Positions 17,312 to 25,465 of a stretch of 64,000 nucleotides of DNA are shown piece after piece. The stretch covers positions 1-64,000 of the forward strand of contig DASRWC010000077.1 in assembly GCA_035654795.1 (NCBI GenBank), read 5' to 3'. The stretch comes from JAAYLC01 sp035654795 (GTDB lineage: Bacteria > Bacteroidota > Bacteroidia > Flavobacteriales > Flavobacteriaceae). The number at the start of each line of letters is the position of its first letter. Position 1 is the first letter of the stretch. The position numbers and the translations under genes were made by a program. A model generated the notes under the pieces. That model was not told the DNA's origin. It did not search any database and was given only the letters and a program-made list of their open reading frames with translations.

Positions 17312-18622
17312 ATGATATTAATCTATGTGAAAAAACAGACTCCGCGTATCTCATATACATTTAAGCATGTATGTATGCGAATTTTAGGATTGGAGATCGC
17401 TTTCACTTCTACATTAGAAAAATTTTTAGCACATCAAGGACCCAAAATTTCCTATGCGAAAAAACCTTTGGGAGGCGAGTTATTTTATTATAGTGAAGGG
17501 CTTCTGGAACAGCAGGGGATTGAAAGCATTGAAGTTGTAGTGAGACCTTGGGATGAAATCGTCGGGATTTTCCCGGCGCCTCATGGAAGTGCCTTGCCTT
17601 TTGATGTTTTTTCGGCTTCCTTTTATCTGTTGTCAAGATATGAAGAATACCTCCCACACGTAAAAGATGAAAAAGGCCGATTTATGGCATCAGAATCATT
17701 AGCTTATAGGGAGGGATTTTTACAACAGCCGGTTATAGATATTTGGGCCTATCGATTTAAAGATTCTTTGCTCTCTGTCTTTCCTGAACTGATCCTTGAA
17801 TTGCATAAACGAGAAATGACAATTCATACCTTGATTGAAGGAGCACAGCCCTATGCCTATGCCCAAAAGGGTTTTTTTAGAACTACTATAGGATATCTCA
17901 GTGATTTGATAAAAGGTAATTTCCGGAGTTTTGTTGAAAGAACTAAGGTGGTTTTGGGTTTTAAAAGAGATCCGCTAAATACTTTTAAATGGATTGTGAA
18001 TACAGCTAAACACAGTAATTTCAAGATCACAGTGTTCTTTATGCTGGGAGATGCGATGACATTTGAAGAAAGTATGAATTACCATCGAAAGCGGCTGAAA
18101 CTTTTAATAAAATATGTGGCTGATTACAAGGAAGTGGGTTTAATTTTTTCGTTTAAAAGTTTATCTGATTTAGCTGCGTTGAAAAAAGAGAAAAATCATA
18201 TTGAAGGAATCACGCACCGGGATTTGAGAAGCTCCATGAATGCCGAAGTTCTTGTTAATCTGCCTGATATTTACAGACAGCTGGTGGAGCTGGAGGTTCA
18301 AAAAGATTTTACTATGGGTTATTACGATACTCCCGGTTTTCGGGCGGGAACGTGCACGCCTTTTTTATTTTATGATCTGGACTTCGAAATAAAAACACCT
18401 CTATTAATTCATCCGGTGGTGGCTCGCACCAGCATGTTTGATTCCAAATATTCAAACAATAAGGAAAGAATGGTAGATCAATTGCTCCAAAGTGTGGCCA
18501 AAGTCCACGGATATTTTGCCATGGTTTTTTCCAACAAAGACTTTACCGGAGAAGATCAAAATCAGGTGTGGCGAGCCATTTTTTCCGAAAAGTTAGCCAA
18601 TTTTACAGGAGTCAAAAATTAG
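17312..18622 (+). CDS. Polysaccharide-deacetylase-like protein (Bacteroidetes-specific family)
   Basis: 436 aa cytoplasmic-looking protein of a family widespread in Flavobacteriia and annotated as polysaccharide deacetylase family. Recognisable blocks are FDVFSASFYLLSRYEEYLPH (about 92-111), PVIDIWAYRFK and the C-terminal GFRAGTCTPFLFYDLDFE. The usual NodB metal ligands (Asp-Asp pair and H-x(3)-H) are not obvious, so enzymatic activity is uncertain. It lies 6 bases after radC, and the next gene starts at the base after its stop, suggesting one transcript. Confidence 0.75.
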   Translation: MILIYVKKQTPRISYTFKHVCMRILGLEIAFTSTLEKFLAHQGPKISYAKKPLGGELFYYSEGLLEQQGIESIEVVVRPWDEIVGIFPAPHGSALPFDVFSASFYLLSRYEEYLPHVKDEKGRFMASESLAYREGFLQQPVIDIWAYRFKDSLLSVFPELILELHKREMTIHTLIEGAQPYAYAQKGFFRTTIGYLSDLIKGNFRSFVERTKVVLGFKRDPLNTFKWIVNTAKHSNFKITVFFMLGDAMTFEESMNYHRKRLKLLIKYVADYKEVGLIFSFKSLSDLAALKKEKNHIEGITHRDLRSSMNAEVLVNLPDIYRQLVELEVQKDFTMGYYDTPGFRAGTCTPFLFYDLDFEIKTPLLIHPVVARTSMFDSKYSNNKERMVDQLLQSVAKVHGYFAMVFSNKDFTGEDQNQVWRAIFSEKLANFTGVKN

Positions 18623-19357
18623 ATGTACATGAGAGTCAAAAATATAATTTTCGTTATCGGTTTGTTTTGTCTGCTAATATCACAAGCGCAAACTCAGAGT
18701 CTGGATTCTTTTAATTTCGTAATCGTACCGGAACAGTATTCTATTTTAGGAGAGAAAAATCAGTACCAGTTAAATGCCATGACAAAATTCTATCTTGAGA
18801 AACAAGGTTTTCAAGTATATTACCCGATGGATGCTCCTAATGCTTCAAAATGTAGTAGCCTGTATGCCGATCTTGAAAGGATTAAAGGATTTATGGGAAC
18901 AAAATTGCAGTTGGTGCTGAAAGACTGTAATAACAACGAAGTTTATCGAAGCGAGGAGGGGAGTAGTAAGTTAAAAGATTATGAAAAAGCATATCAGGAC
19001 GCCTTTAGAAAGGCAGTTCAGAATCTTCCAAAGGTGCAGATAAAATCTTCAATTTCAGAACAACAATTTGCACAAGAGTCGGTCGTTTCTACAAATGGCA
19101 CAGTCCCTACCTCCTCACAATCCTATACCAAGGATGGAAAGGATTTTCTACTTCGTCCCACTTCAGAAGGATTCTCCTTTTATGAGGAAATGGCTATGGG
19201 CGACCTGAGATTGATAGGAAAAATAATTTTTTTTGAAAATAATATAAAATTCCTGGACCCTATGGGAAATACTGCTAATGTTTATTTTGACAAACGAGGT
19301 GATCTGTCATTGGAATTTTCCGATAAGATTGAACAATATACTTTAGTTAGAGATTAA
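18623..19357 (+). CDS. Secreted protein of unknown function
   Basis: 244 aa with an N-terminal signal peptide (hydrophobic core about residues 8-20, likely cleavage after SQAQTQ). The mature part has no recognised catalytic motif; it contains one Cys pair (KCSS and DCNN) that could form a disulfide. ATGs at 18623 and 18629 are both possible starts. It follows the deacetylase-like gene with no gap, implying cotranscription, and ends one base before the convergent gene at 19359, with no terminator visible between them. Confidence 0.7.
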   Translation: MYMRVKNIIFVIGLFCLLISQAQTQSLDSFNFVIVPEQYSILGEKNQYQLNAMTKFYLEKQGFQVYYPMDAPNASKCSSLYADLERIKGFMGTKLQLVLKDCNNNEVYRSEEGSSKLKDYEKAYQDAFRKAVQNLPKVQIKSSISEQQFAQESVVSTNGTVPTSSQSYTKDGKDFLLRPTSEGFSFYEEMAMGDLRLIGKIIFFENNIKFLDPMGNTANVYFDKRGDLSLEFSDKIEQYTLVRD

Positions 19358-19358
19358 T

Positions 19359-19745
19359 TCAATTTTCGTCGCAAGGAATATTATCTCTCCCGTCGATATT
19401 GAAACTTAATTTATCCGTGAAAAGGAAAAAATTTTCTTTTTGTGTATAAACCTGTACAGGTTCTGATACTTCTTGAGGTTTTAGGGTTTTTCTATGGGTG
19501 GTTAATGCAAGTGCAGTGGAATCTTCTTCTATTCCATAATTGAAAACAATCAAGCGATTAAAATTATTCCGGAATTGAAGTTGCCATTCGTGTCGGCTGC
19601 CATTCGTTTTCATATACCTCACACGGTATTCAATTTTTTCATAACAGTTTGTAGGAGTCCAATCCATCCATTTTTCCGGGGCTTGTGCAAAAGTTTTGCA
19701 CAAGCCGGAAAGGGTTAATATTGAAAGTAAGTAAAATATTTTCAT
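19359..19745 (-). CDS. Small secreted protein, third gene of LpoB cassette
   Basis: 128 aa with a signal peptide (MKIFYLLSILTLSGLCKTFAQ). The mature part of about 107 residues looks beta-rich and has two Cys residues (TNCYEK and the C-terminal PCDEN) that could pair. It lies 21 bases after the COG3014-like gene on the same strand. In gamma-proteobacteria LpoB often sits beside the small periplasmic protein YcfL; this protein has the same size and context, but I see no convincing sequence match, so any equivalence is inference only. Confidence 0.7.
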   Translation of the reverse strand: MKIFYLLSILTLSGLCKTFAQAPEKWMDWTPTNCYEKIEYRVRYMKTNGSRHEWQLQFRNNFNRLIVFNYGIEEDSTALALTTHRKTLKPQEVSEPVQVYTQKENFFLFTDKLSFNIDGRDNIPCDEN

Positions 19746-19766
19746 TTTAACTTGGGAATTAAATTA

Positions 19767-21254
19767 TCAGTCTTCTTCTGCCTCTGTTTGGGGATCATCA
19801 TTTTTATCCGGGTCACTACTCCCTTTGTTTTTCCCGATAGTTCTACCCAAGTCAAAATAACTTACAATTTGAAGTCCCTTTTTATAAGGAATCTCAAGGA
19901 TGTCTGAATCTTGGGTAGGTCCTATTTTCTTAATTGTGAAAATGTTAATCTCATTTTCACGTAAGGGAACTCTGGTATAGCTAATAGTTGCAGGCAAGGT
20001 TTGCCAATTTCTGGTATCTGCCTCTTCCAGCAGTGCTCCTGCGCCTTCCGTTAGAATTTGGGTGATTTTTCCGGCCTCCTTTCCTCCAATTTCTTCTGCC
20101 AGTTTTGAAAGACCAAAAGAGGCTGCTTTCTTGGCCGAAAAACGAATAATAAGATCTGCTACTTCCCGAAGCATTCTATCTCTGAGAGATTGTTTTGCTA
20201 TAGCATAGAAATCTTCGGCAATTTGAAGTGGATATTCCTTATTGTCTTGCGCTATCAAGAAAGCATCGGAGTAATAGCTTTCCCGTTGCTCATATTTTGG
20301 AATGGCTATCACATTAATACTTGTACTTGAGCCGGCAGGAAGCGTAATAACCAAATCTTCCTCACCATCGTCATAGGTGGCAACAAAAACACCTCCCGCT
20401 GTGGTAGCCGAGAGCTTGGTCTGGCTTTTTTGCGGTCCCTGACCATTTTCCCAGAAAACTATAGCCTCCCCGGGATGAAAAGGTTCTTCTTTAACCTCAG
20501 GATACCGTTTTTTATAGAAGTTATATTCATCACGGAATCCCATGGCTTTACTTGTTCTTAAAATATCTTTTTTAAGCTGTAGAGGAATAGGAACATCAAA
20601 ATAATTCCCGTCATTCTCATAATATATCGTTTCTGCATTTCTGTATGCTATGAAGGCATTGTTGATGTCTCCGGTAGCCTCATAAAGGATTCCTTGAAGA
20701 ATCTGAGAAAATGCATCTTGGGCATATTTATTTTTATGATTCGTATACTTGTCGTTTAATGCCAGGAGTTTGATGTTTATCCTTTTCGCTTCTACTAAAG
20801 CTGCCTGAGAATCATTGAGATAAAAATAATTCAAGGCTTTATAATAATGGATTATAACCTTCTCAAAATCTTCACCTTTATATGGTTCTTGCATAGGATT
20901 TACAAGCTTTGAGGTCACGGTCCTTCCCACTCCGGTTTTTATTCCATCGTCTATTAAGATATAAGCTTCTTCCAGATATTTATTGCTCGCCTCATAATTT
21001 CCATTCATGTGTTCTACCTTGCCTTTTTCCATGAGGTAGAGGAGTCGATTTTTCGACTTGGAAAGAAATTTATTCTTATCTAAAGATTCAGAGGCACCGG
21101 AGAAATCCCCGGAGAGAATCAAATCATTAATATCTTGAGTTCGGTCTTGATATCTTGCGCCAACTGCACAGGAAGCAATGATTAGGGCTAATGAAATTAG
21201 AGATAACAATCTCACCAGCCCTTGGGCTGAGGCTTTCATAGTTTTGAAAATCAA
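19767..21254 (-). CDS. COG3014-family lipoprotein
   Basis: 495 aa. A signal sequence ends in a lipobox (IIAS-C29), so the protein is probably lipid-anchored. The N-terminal half is helical with TPR-like spacing (NKYLEEAYILIDDG, ALNYFYLNDSQAAL); the C-terminal half appears beta-rich and ends in a charged, low-complexity tail (NDDPQTEAEED). This resembles COG3014 proteins, which are often encoded beside LpoB. The start could be ATG 21254 or the ATG five codons later (21239), which leaves a more usual signal peptide. It lies 24 bases after the LpoB-like gene. Confidence 0.8.
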   Translation of the reverse strand: MIFKTMKASAQGLVRLLSLISLALIIASCAVGARYQDRTQDINDLILSGDFSGASESLDKNKFLSKSKNRLLYLMEKGKVEHMNGNYEASNKYLEEAYILIDDGIKTGVGRTVTSKLVNPMQEPYKGEDFEKVIIHYYKALNYFYLNDSQAALVEAKRINIKLLALNDKYTNHKNKYAQDAFSQILQGILYEATGDINNAFIAYRNAETIYYENDGNYFDVPIPLQLKKDILRTSKAMGFRDEYNFYKKRYPEVKEEPFHPGEAIVFWENGQGPQKSQTKLSATTAGGVFVATYDDGEEDLVITLPAGSSTSINVIAIPKYEQRESYYSDAFLIAQDNKEYPLQIAEDFYAIAKQSLRDRMLREVADLIIRFSAKKAASFGLSKLAEEIGGKEAGKITQILTEGAGALLEEADTRNWQTLPATISYTRVPLRENEINIFTIKKIGPTQDSDILEIPYKKGLQIVSYFDLGRTIGKNKGSSDPDKNDDPQTEAEED

Positions 21255-21278
21255 AAGTTAAGAGGATTTAAGAAGCGC

Positions 21279-21884
21279 TTACTTCTGCTTTTTAGTCCCC
21301 AAATATTTTTTAATCTTTTTGTCGCCCATCCAAACTTTTTCGTTTGTTTCAAGATTGGTTAGCTCCAGATCAATTTGGTAGTAAATGGTTTTCTCTTTCT
21401 TGTTTTGATCGACTATAGAATTTATAGTCCCTTGAAGCATAAAGTCAGCTCCCATTTCCAATCCGAATTTTTTCATGGTTTGTTCGGAAGCATAATTCTG
21501 TTGATCGGCTCTCTCGGCTCTGATTTCCTCTCTTTTGTCTCCCGCCTGCACCAGCCGCATACGATTAGAGTTTACAATGGCCTTTTCAATATCTTTTGAA
21601 AAAGTTTCTGCCGGTATGTGTTCGTGAGATTTGTTTGTGATCATTCCTACTATCAATACCGGAGATTTGCCGGCATTTTTAGAGGTAAATGTATTATACC
21701 AGGAATGACCCATCAATTCGTTTGTTATTTGTTCCGCTGTTAATCGTGAATCGGTTTCATTCCATCTTCCGGATAAGTCATGGACGGAAGTTTCAGATAC
21801 TCTTTGCACTTTTGGGGCACAGGAGATAATTGTGAAGGTTGCTACCAATAATAAAATCCAATTTGTGTTAGTTAGTTTTTTCAT
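21279..21884 (-). CDS. LpoB-like penicillin-binding protein activator lipoprotein
   Basis: 201 aa lipoprotein with lipobox TIIS-C22 followed by a short linker and an LpoB-type domain: AEQITNELMGHSW, PVLIVGMITNKSHEHI, MGADFMLQGTINSI and the terminal ETNEKVWMGDKKIKK motif. In E. coli LpoB is an outer membrane lipoprotein that stimulates the synthase PBP1b. It is the first gene of a three-gene minus-strand operon and has a good promoter 31 bases upstream. Which PBP it would act on here is unknown. Confidence 0.85.
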   Translation of the reverse strand: MKKLTNTNWILLLVATFTIISCAPKVQRVSETSVHDLSGRWNETDSRLTAEQITNELMGHSWYNTFTSKNAGKSPVLIVGMITNKSHEHIPAETFSKDIEKAIVNSNRMRLVQAGDKREEIRAERADQQNYASEQTMKKFGLEMGADFMLQGTINSIVDQNKKEKTIYYQIDLELTNLETNEKVWMGDKKIKKYLGTKKQK

Positions 21885-21914
21885 GATAATTAAAATTAAA
21901 ATTTAGGGGTGATG

Positions 21915-21943
21915 CAAACATAATCACATTTATAGAAATCAAA
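21915..21943 (-). promoter_or_regulatory. Promoter of the LpoB cassette
   Basis: On the minus strand TTTG (21943-21940), 17 bases, TATGTTTG (21922-21915), an exact TAnnTTTG. The predicted transcript starts near 21909, about 25 bases before the ATG. Confidence 0.55.
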
Positions 21944-21970
21944 AAGACTCAAGTGCTGTAATCCATTATA

Positions 21971-22002
21971 TTGTTAGATTTTGGGAGTTTTTTGTACTTT
22001 TC
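21971..22002 (+). promoter_or_regulatory. Candidate promoter of the cytochrome gene
   Basis: TTG (21971-21973), 21 bases, TACTTTTC (21995-22002), one mismatch from TAnnTTTG, 18 bases before the ATG. Confidence 0.35.
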
Positions 22003-22020
22003 AGTTTAAAATTTCTCATC

Positions 22021-22494
22021 ATGAAAAATAATGCCTCTCTTTTTTTGCTGATTGCTGTGATGGCCATTGGTCTCATGGCTTTTAATTCTTTTGAGTCCGA
22101 TACTTCTACTTATTACGAGCCTCAGCCCACTTGGAAGAATCTTAAGGTTTTGCCTCAAAATATTTCCAAAGACAGTTTATTCGGGCTCATGGATAATTAT
22201 TCGTTATCCCTTGGTGTTAAATGTAGTCACTGTCATGTTCCTCAGAAAAAGGATCCTACAAAACTTGATTTCGCAAGTGATGAAAAAATCGAAAAGCACA
22301 TCGCTCGGGGCATGATCACGATGACCAATGAGATCAATGAAAATTATTTTAAGCCTCATTTCCCTGATCCAAAACCTGCTCAGGTGTATGTGGCCGATTG
22401 TGTAATGTGCCATAGAGGAAACCCAAATCCTAAAGCATATTTATCGAATATGGAAAAAATGTATCATCAATATATGCCGGCAACAAAACAATAA
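22021..22494 (+). CDS. c-type cytochrome with two heme motifs
   Basis: 157 aa. An N-terminal hydrophobic segment (about residues 5-21) is a signal peptide or anchor. Two CxxCH heme-binding motifs are present: CSHCH at about residue 62 and CVMCH at about residue 124. Spacing and the NLKVLPQNI segment resemble the photosynthetic reaction centre cytochrome c-like family that occurs in many non-phototrophic Bacteroidetes. It presumably transfers electrons in the periplasm; the partner is unknown and no oxidoreductase is adjacent. It converges with rarA, 11 bases apart. Confidence 0.88.
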   Translation: MKNNASLFLLIAVMAIGLMAFNSFESDTSTYYEPQPTWKNLKVLPQNISKDSLFGLMDNYSLSLGVKCSHCHVPQKKDPTKLDFASDEKIEKHIARGMITMTNEINENYFKPHFPDPKPAQVYVADCVMCHRGNPNPKAYLSNMEKMYHQYMPATKQ

Positions 22495-22505
22495 CACTCT
22501 TAACT

Positions 22506-23783
22506 TTAGAAATCATATTTATCCTTCCATAATTTCTTTAGATATTCCCGCATAGATGATTCGCGAGGGTTATTACCGGGTTGGAAAAATGAAGTTCCTT
22601 TTATTTCATCCGGAAGAAATTCGTGTGGAATAAAGTTCGATTCATAATCGTGGGCATATTGGTAATTTTGGCCATACCCCAACTCTTTCATCAGCTTGGT
22701 GGGAGCATTCCTAATGGACAAGGGAACCGGCAGGTCTCCGGTTTGCTTGACCGTTTTTTGTGCATTTCCGATGGCTTTATACGATGCATTACTTTTTGGA
22801 GAGCTGGCAAGATATATTACACATTGGCTTAAAATTATTCTTGCTTCCGGGTGTCCAATGGAATTAACGGCCTGAAACGTAGTGTTTGCTAATACCAGCG
22901 CCGTGGGGTTTGCATTTCCGATATCCTCGGAAGCCAAAATGACCAGACGCCTTGCAATAAATTTCACATCTTCTCCGCCTTCAATCATCCTTGCCAACCA
23001 ATAAACCGCCGCATTTGGATCACTTCCCCGGATGGACTTGATAAGGGCAGAGATAATGTCATAATGCTGGTCTCCCGTCTTGTCATATCTTACCGTATTA
23101 TTTTGAACCTTTTGCAGAACCATCTCATTTGTAATTGTGATCTCCTTACTGGGATCAGAAAGTATTACCAACTCTAGGAGATTGAGAAGCTTCCTTGCAT
23201 CTCCGCCTGAAATTCTAATTAATGCATCCGTTTCTTGAAGGTGGATCTTTTTTTTGGAGAGGATTTCGTCTTCAGATATTGCTTTATGCAGCAGAGTTTC
23301 CAGGTCTTTTTTGTTAAAGGGTTCAAGCACATAAACCTGACATCGCGACAGCAAAGCCGGAATAACTTCAAAGCTCGGATTTTCCGTTGTGGCTCCTATT
23401 AAGGTTATCCATCCTTTTTCTACGGCCCCCAATAGAGAGTCTTGTTGAGATTTACTGAACCTATGAATTTCGTCAATGAACAAAATTGGGTTCTTGACCG
23501 AAAATAGAGAATCATTCCTTTTTGCCTTTTCTATTACTTCTCTGACGGCTGAAACTCCGCTTTCTATAGCGCTGAGGGTATAAAAAGGTCGTCCGCTTTC
23601 TTTTGCAATAATGTTGGCAAGGGTTGTCTTTCCGGTCCCTGGTGGGCCCCATAAAATCATAGATGGCAACATTCCTGTGGCCAGTTGAGCAGTTACTGCA
23701 CCATTTTCACCAACCAGATGTGCCTGGCTGAGATATTCTGTTAACGTTGAAGGACGAATGCGTTCGGCTAAAGGTGTATTCAT
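22506..23783 (-). CDS. rarA: Replication-associated recombination protein A (MgsA/RarA AAA ATPase)
   Basis: 425 aa clamp-loader-like AAA+ ATPase acting at stalled replication forks. The Walker A motif GPPGTGKTT and Walker B ILFIDEIHRFSKSQQD are in the N-terminal third, the sensor 1 motif is GATTENPSF, and the C-terminal tetramerisation domain includes RGSDPNAAVYWLARM and ASEDIGNANP. Length is standard. The start ATG at 23783 lies only 5 bases from a perfect -7 element (23788-23795), so the mRNA may be leaderless. Confidence 0.96.
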   Translation of the reverse strand: MNTPLAERIRPSTLTEYLSQAHLVGENGAVTAQLATGMLPSMILWGPPGTGKTTLANIIAKESGRPFYTLSAIESGVSAVREVIEKAKRNDSLFSVKNPILFIDEIHRFSKSQQDSLLGAVEKGWITLIGATTENPSFEVIPALLSRCQVYVLEPFNKKDLETLLHKAISEDEILSKKKIHLQETDALIRISGGDARKLLNLLELVILSDPSKEITITNEMVLQKVQNNTVRYDKTGDQHYDIISALIKSIRGSDPNAAVYWLARMIEGGEDVKFIARRLVILASEDIGNANPTALVLANTTFQAVNSIGHPEARIILSQCVIYLASSPKSNASYKAIGNAQKTVKQTGDLPVPLSIRNAPTKLMKELGYGQNYQYAHDYESNFIPHEFLPDEIKGTSFFQPGNNPRESSMREYLKKLWKDKYDF

Positions 23784-23787
23784 ATCA

Positions 23788-23795
23788 CAAATTTA
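23788..23795 (-). promoter_or_regulatory. -7 element next to the rarA start
   Basis: TAAATTTG on the minus strand fits TAnnTTTG exactly. No TTG is seen at the proper distance upstream, so the site is a half-match; if used, transcription would begin at or within a base or two of the ATG. Confidence 0.35.
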
Positions 23796-23844
23796 CAATA
23801 TCCAGAACCTTTTATTATAAGAAATTATCACTGCCAAATTATCA

Positions 23845-23852
23845 TAACTTTG
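23845..23852 (+). promoter_or_regulatory. -7 element of the rhomboid gene
   Basis: TAACTTTG matches TAnnTTTG. Transcription would start near 23859, upstream of the ATG at 23885 but downstream of the in-frame codon at 23747, supporting the shorter protein. There is no clear -33 element. Confidence 0.4.
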
Positions 23853-23884
23853 AAGGTGGGTCAGTTTTTGAAAGAATAAAGAGT

Positions 23885-24637
23885 ATGAGACAAAAGGAAA
23901 ATTTAAAATGGAGTCCGGATGTGCTTTTTTATCCTTTATTCCTGGTAATGAGTTTGTGGATAGTCTTTTGGATTGAACACCGATTTCGATTCAATCTGAA
24001 TTTCCTCGGTATCTATCCCCGGACAATTCCCGGTCTTAAAGGTCTTTTATTTGGACCTTTTATTCATGGAAGCTTGAAACATTTGTTTAACAATTCCGTT
24101 CCTTTATTGGTCCTCTTAGCCTCTCTGTTTTTCTTCTACCGAAACCTTCGATGGCAAGTACTCATCTATGGGATGTTATTTACCGGGCTGCTCACTTGGG
24201 TTATTGGAAGACCATCTCTTCATATTGGTGCCAGCGGTGTTGTTTATATGCTGGTGTCCTTCATTTTTTTTAAAGGAATACTCTCCCGTCATTATCAGTT
24301 AACCGCTTTGGCACTCATTGTTGTGTTTTTGTATGGAGGTCTTTGGTGGTATGTTTTTCCAATTGATCCCGGCATTTCTTGGGAAGGGCATTTGTCAGGA
24401 TTTATTGTGGGTCTTGCCATTTCCTTGGTTACAAGGCATGAAGTTCTTCCTCAGCGGAAATACGAGTGGGAATTAGAGAGTTTTGATGAGTCGAAAGATC
24501 CCTTCATTAGCCACTTTGATAAAGATGGAAATTTCATTGAAGCCTCCAAACCCATAGTTCTGACACCAGAAGACACATCAATGTCCGAACAAGTTGAGGT
24601 TGTTTACGATTATAAAGAGGAGAAAAAACAGGATTAA
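23885..24637 (+). CDS. Rhomboid family intramembrane serine protease
   Basis: 250 aa from the chosen start, with about six membrane segments and a charged cytoplasmic tail of about 60 residues. The catalytic dyad is visible: Ser117 in GASG and His169 in WEGHLSGF. The HGSLKHLFNN motif of rhomboids is at about 62-71. The frame is open back to 23747, but that would add 46 residues unlike the family and overlap rarA on the other strand; the ATG at 23885 is preferred. The stop overlaps the convergent rlmB stop by four bases (24634-24637). Substrates are unknown. Confidence 0.92.
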   Translation: MRQKENLKWSPDVLFYPLFLVMSLWIVFWIEHRFRFNLNFLGIYPRTIPGLKGLLFGPFIHGSLKHLFNNSVPLLVLLASLFFFYRNLRWQVLIYGMLFTGLLTWVIGRPSLHIGASGVVYMLVSFIFFKGILSRHYQLTALALIVVFLYGGLWWYVFPIDPGISWEGHLSGFIVGLAISLVTRHEVLPQRKYEWELESFDESKDPFISHFDKDGNFIEASKPIVLTPEDTSMSEQVEVVYDYKEEKKQD

Positions 24638-25371
24638 AGTTTTAAACGCTGGCGTACCGCTTCATACAATATGGCACCACAGGCTACTGAGACATTCAGA
24701 GAATTTATTTCGCCTAAGAGAGGAAGTGAAGCTTTTTGATCTACGATGCTCAAAACCGAATTTGAAATTCCTTTTCCCTCTGAACCCATAATTATCGCTA
24801 GAGGTCCCGTTAAGTCTTTAGAATAGATCGAATCGTTTGTTTTTTCGGTAGCTGCGATCACTTCAATTCCTGAACCTTGTAAATAAAATACAGCATCTTT
24901 CACATGATCTACCTTGATAATGGGCAAATTATATAGAGCTCCGGCAGAAGTTTTGACAGCATCTCCTGTAATTGGTGCTGCGCCCATTTTCGGGATGATT
25001 ATTGCGTCAATACCTGTGCATTCGGCGGTACGTAAAATAGCTCCAAAATTTCTTACATCCGAGATTTGATCGAGGATGAGTAAAAGAGGATTTTGTTTAT
25101 CCTTGATTAGGTTTTCAACAACATCTTCTAAAGAGTAAACCTTAATTGGAGTGGTAAAAGCAATAATTCCTTGATGATTTCCGCGTGTCAGCCGGTTTAG
25201 TTTCTCTATCGGGACATATTGTATAGAAACATTATACTTATCTAGTTGCTGAATGATATTCTGGATTTTGTCATTGGCAGTTCCTTGTTGAATGAATACT
25301 TTATCAATGGATGATTTTTTGAGTGCCTCCTCAACCGGATAAATTCCAAAAATTATTGTGTCATTTGCCAT
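24634..25371 (-). CDS. rlmB: 23S rRNA (guanosine-2'-O-)-methyltransferase RlmB
   Basis: 245 aa SpoU/TrmH-family (SPOUT) enzyme expected to methylate G2251 of 23S rRNA. An N-terminal L30e-like substrate-binding domain (about 1-75) is followed by motif 1 DQISDVRNFGAILRTAE, motif 2 IIMGSEGKGIS and motif 3 LPLLGEINSLNVSVACG, which form the knotted SAM site. Length and N-domain fit RlmB better than TrmH. A TAnnTTTG element abuts the start codon. Confidence 0.93.
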   Translation of the reverse strand: MANDTIIFGIYPVEEALKKSSIDKVFIQQGTANDKIQNIIQQLDKYNVSIQYVPIEKLNRLTRGNHQGIIAFTTPIKVYSLEDVVENLIKDKQNPLLLILDQISDVRNFGAILRTAECTGIDAIIIPKMGAAPITGDAVKTSAGALYNLPIIKVDHVKDAVFYLQGSGIEVIAATEKTNDSIYSKDLTGPLAIIMGSEGKGISNSVLSIVDQKASLPLLGEINSLNVSVACGAILYEAVRQRLKL

Positions 25372-25375
25372 TTGT

Positions 25376-25383
25376 CAAATATA
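25376..25383 (-). promoter_or_regulatory. -7 element next to the rlmB start
   Basis: TATATTTG on the minus strand, an exact TAnnTTTG, separated by four bases from the ATG at 25371. It implies a leaderless or nearly leaderless mRNA. No proper -33 element is seen. Confidence 0.35.
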
Positions 25384-25404
25384 TTATTTTTCCTGTTTTG
25401 ATCA

Positions 25405-25434
25405 TAAAAAAGCACCCTCCGATTTGGAGGGTGC
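25405..25434 (-). terminator. Terminator of the susCD operon
   Basis: A perfect 9-bp stem GCACCCTCC (25412-25420) / GGAGGGTGC (25426-25434) with a 5-base loop; on the minus strand it is followed by six Ts (25411-25406). It lies 32 bases past the last gene of the operon. Confidence 0.9.
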
Positions 25435-25465
25435 ATCTGTATAAAGGAACTAAATTTAGAGAATT

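Noticed and set aside
23747..23884. 46-residue N-terminal extension of the rhomboid protease
   Set aside because: It would overlap the rarA coding start on the other strand, precedes the likely promoter at 23845 and has no family similarity.
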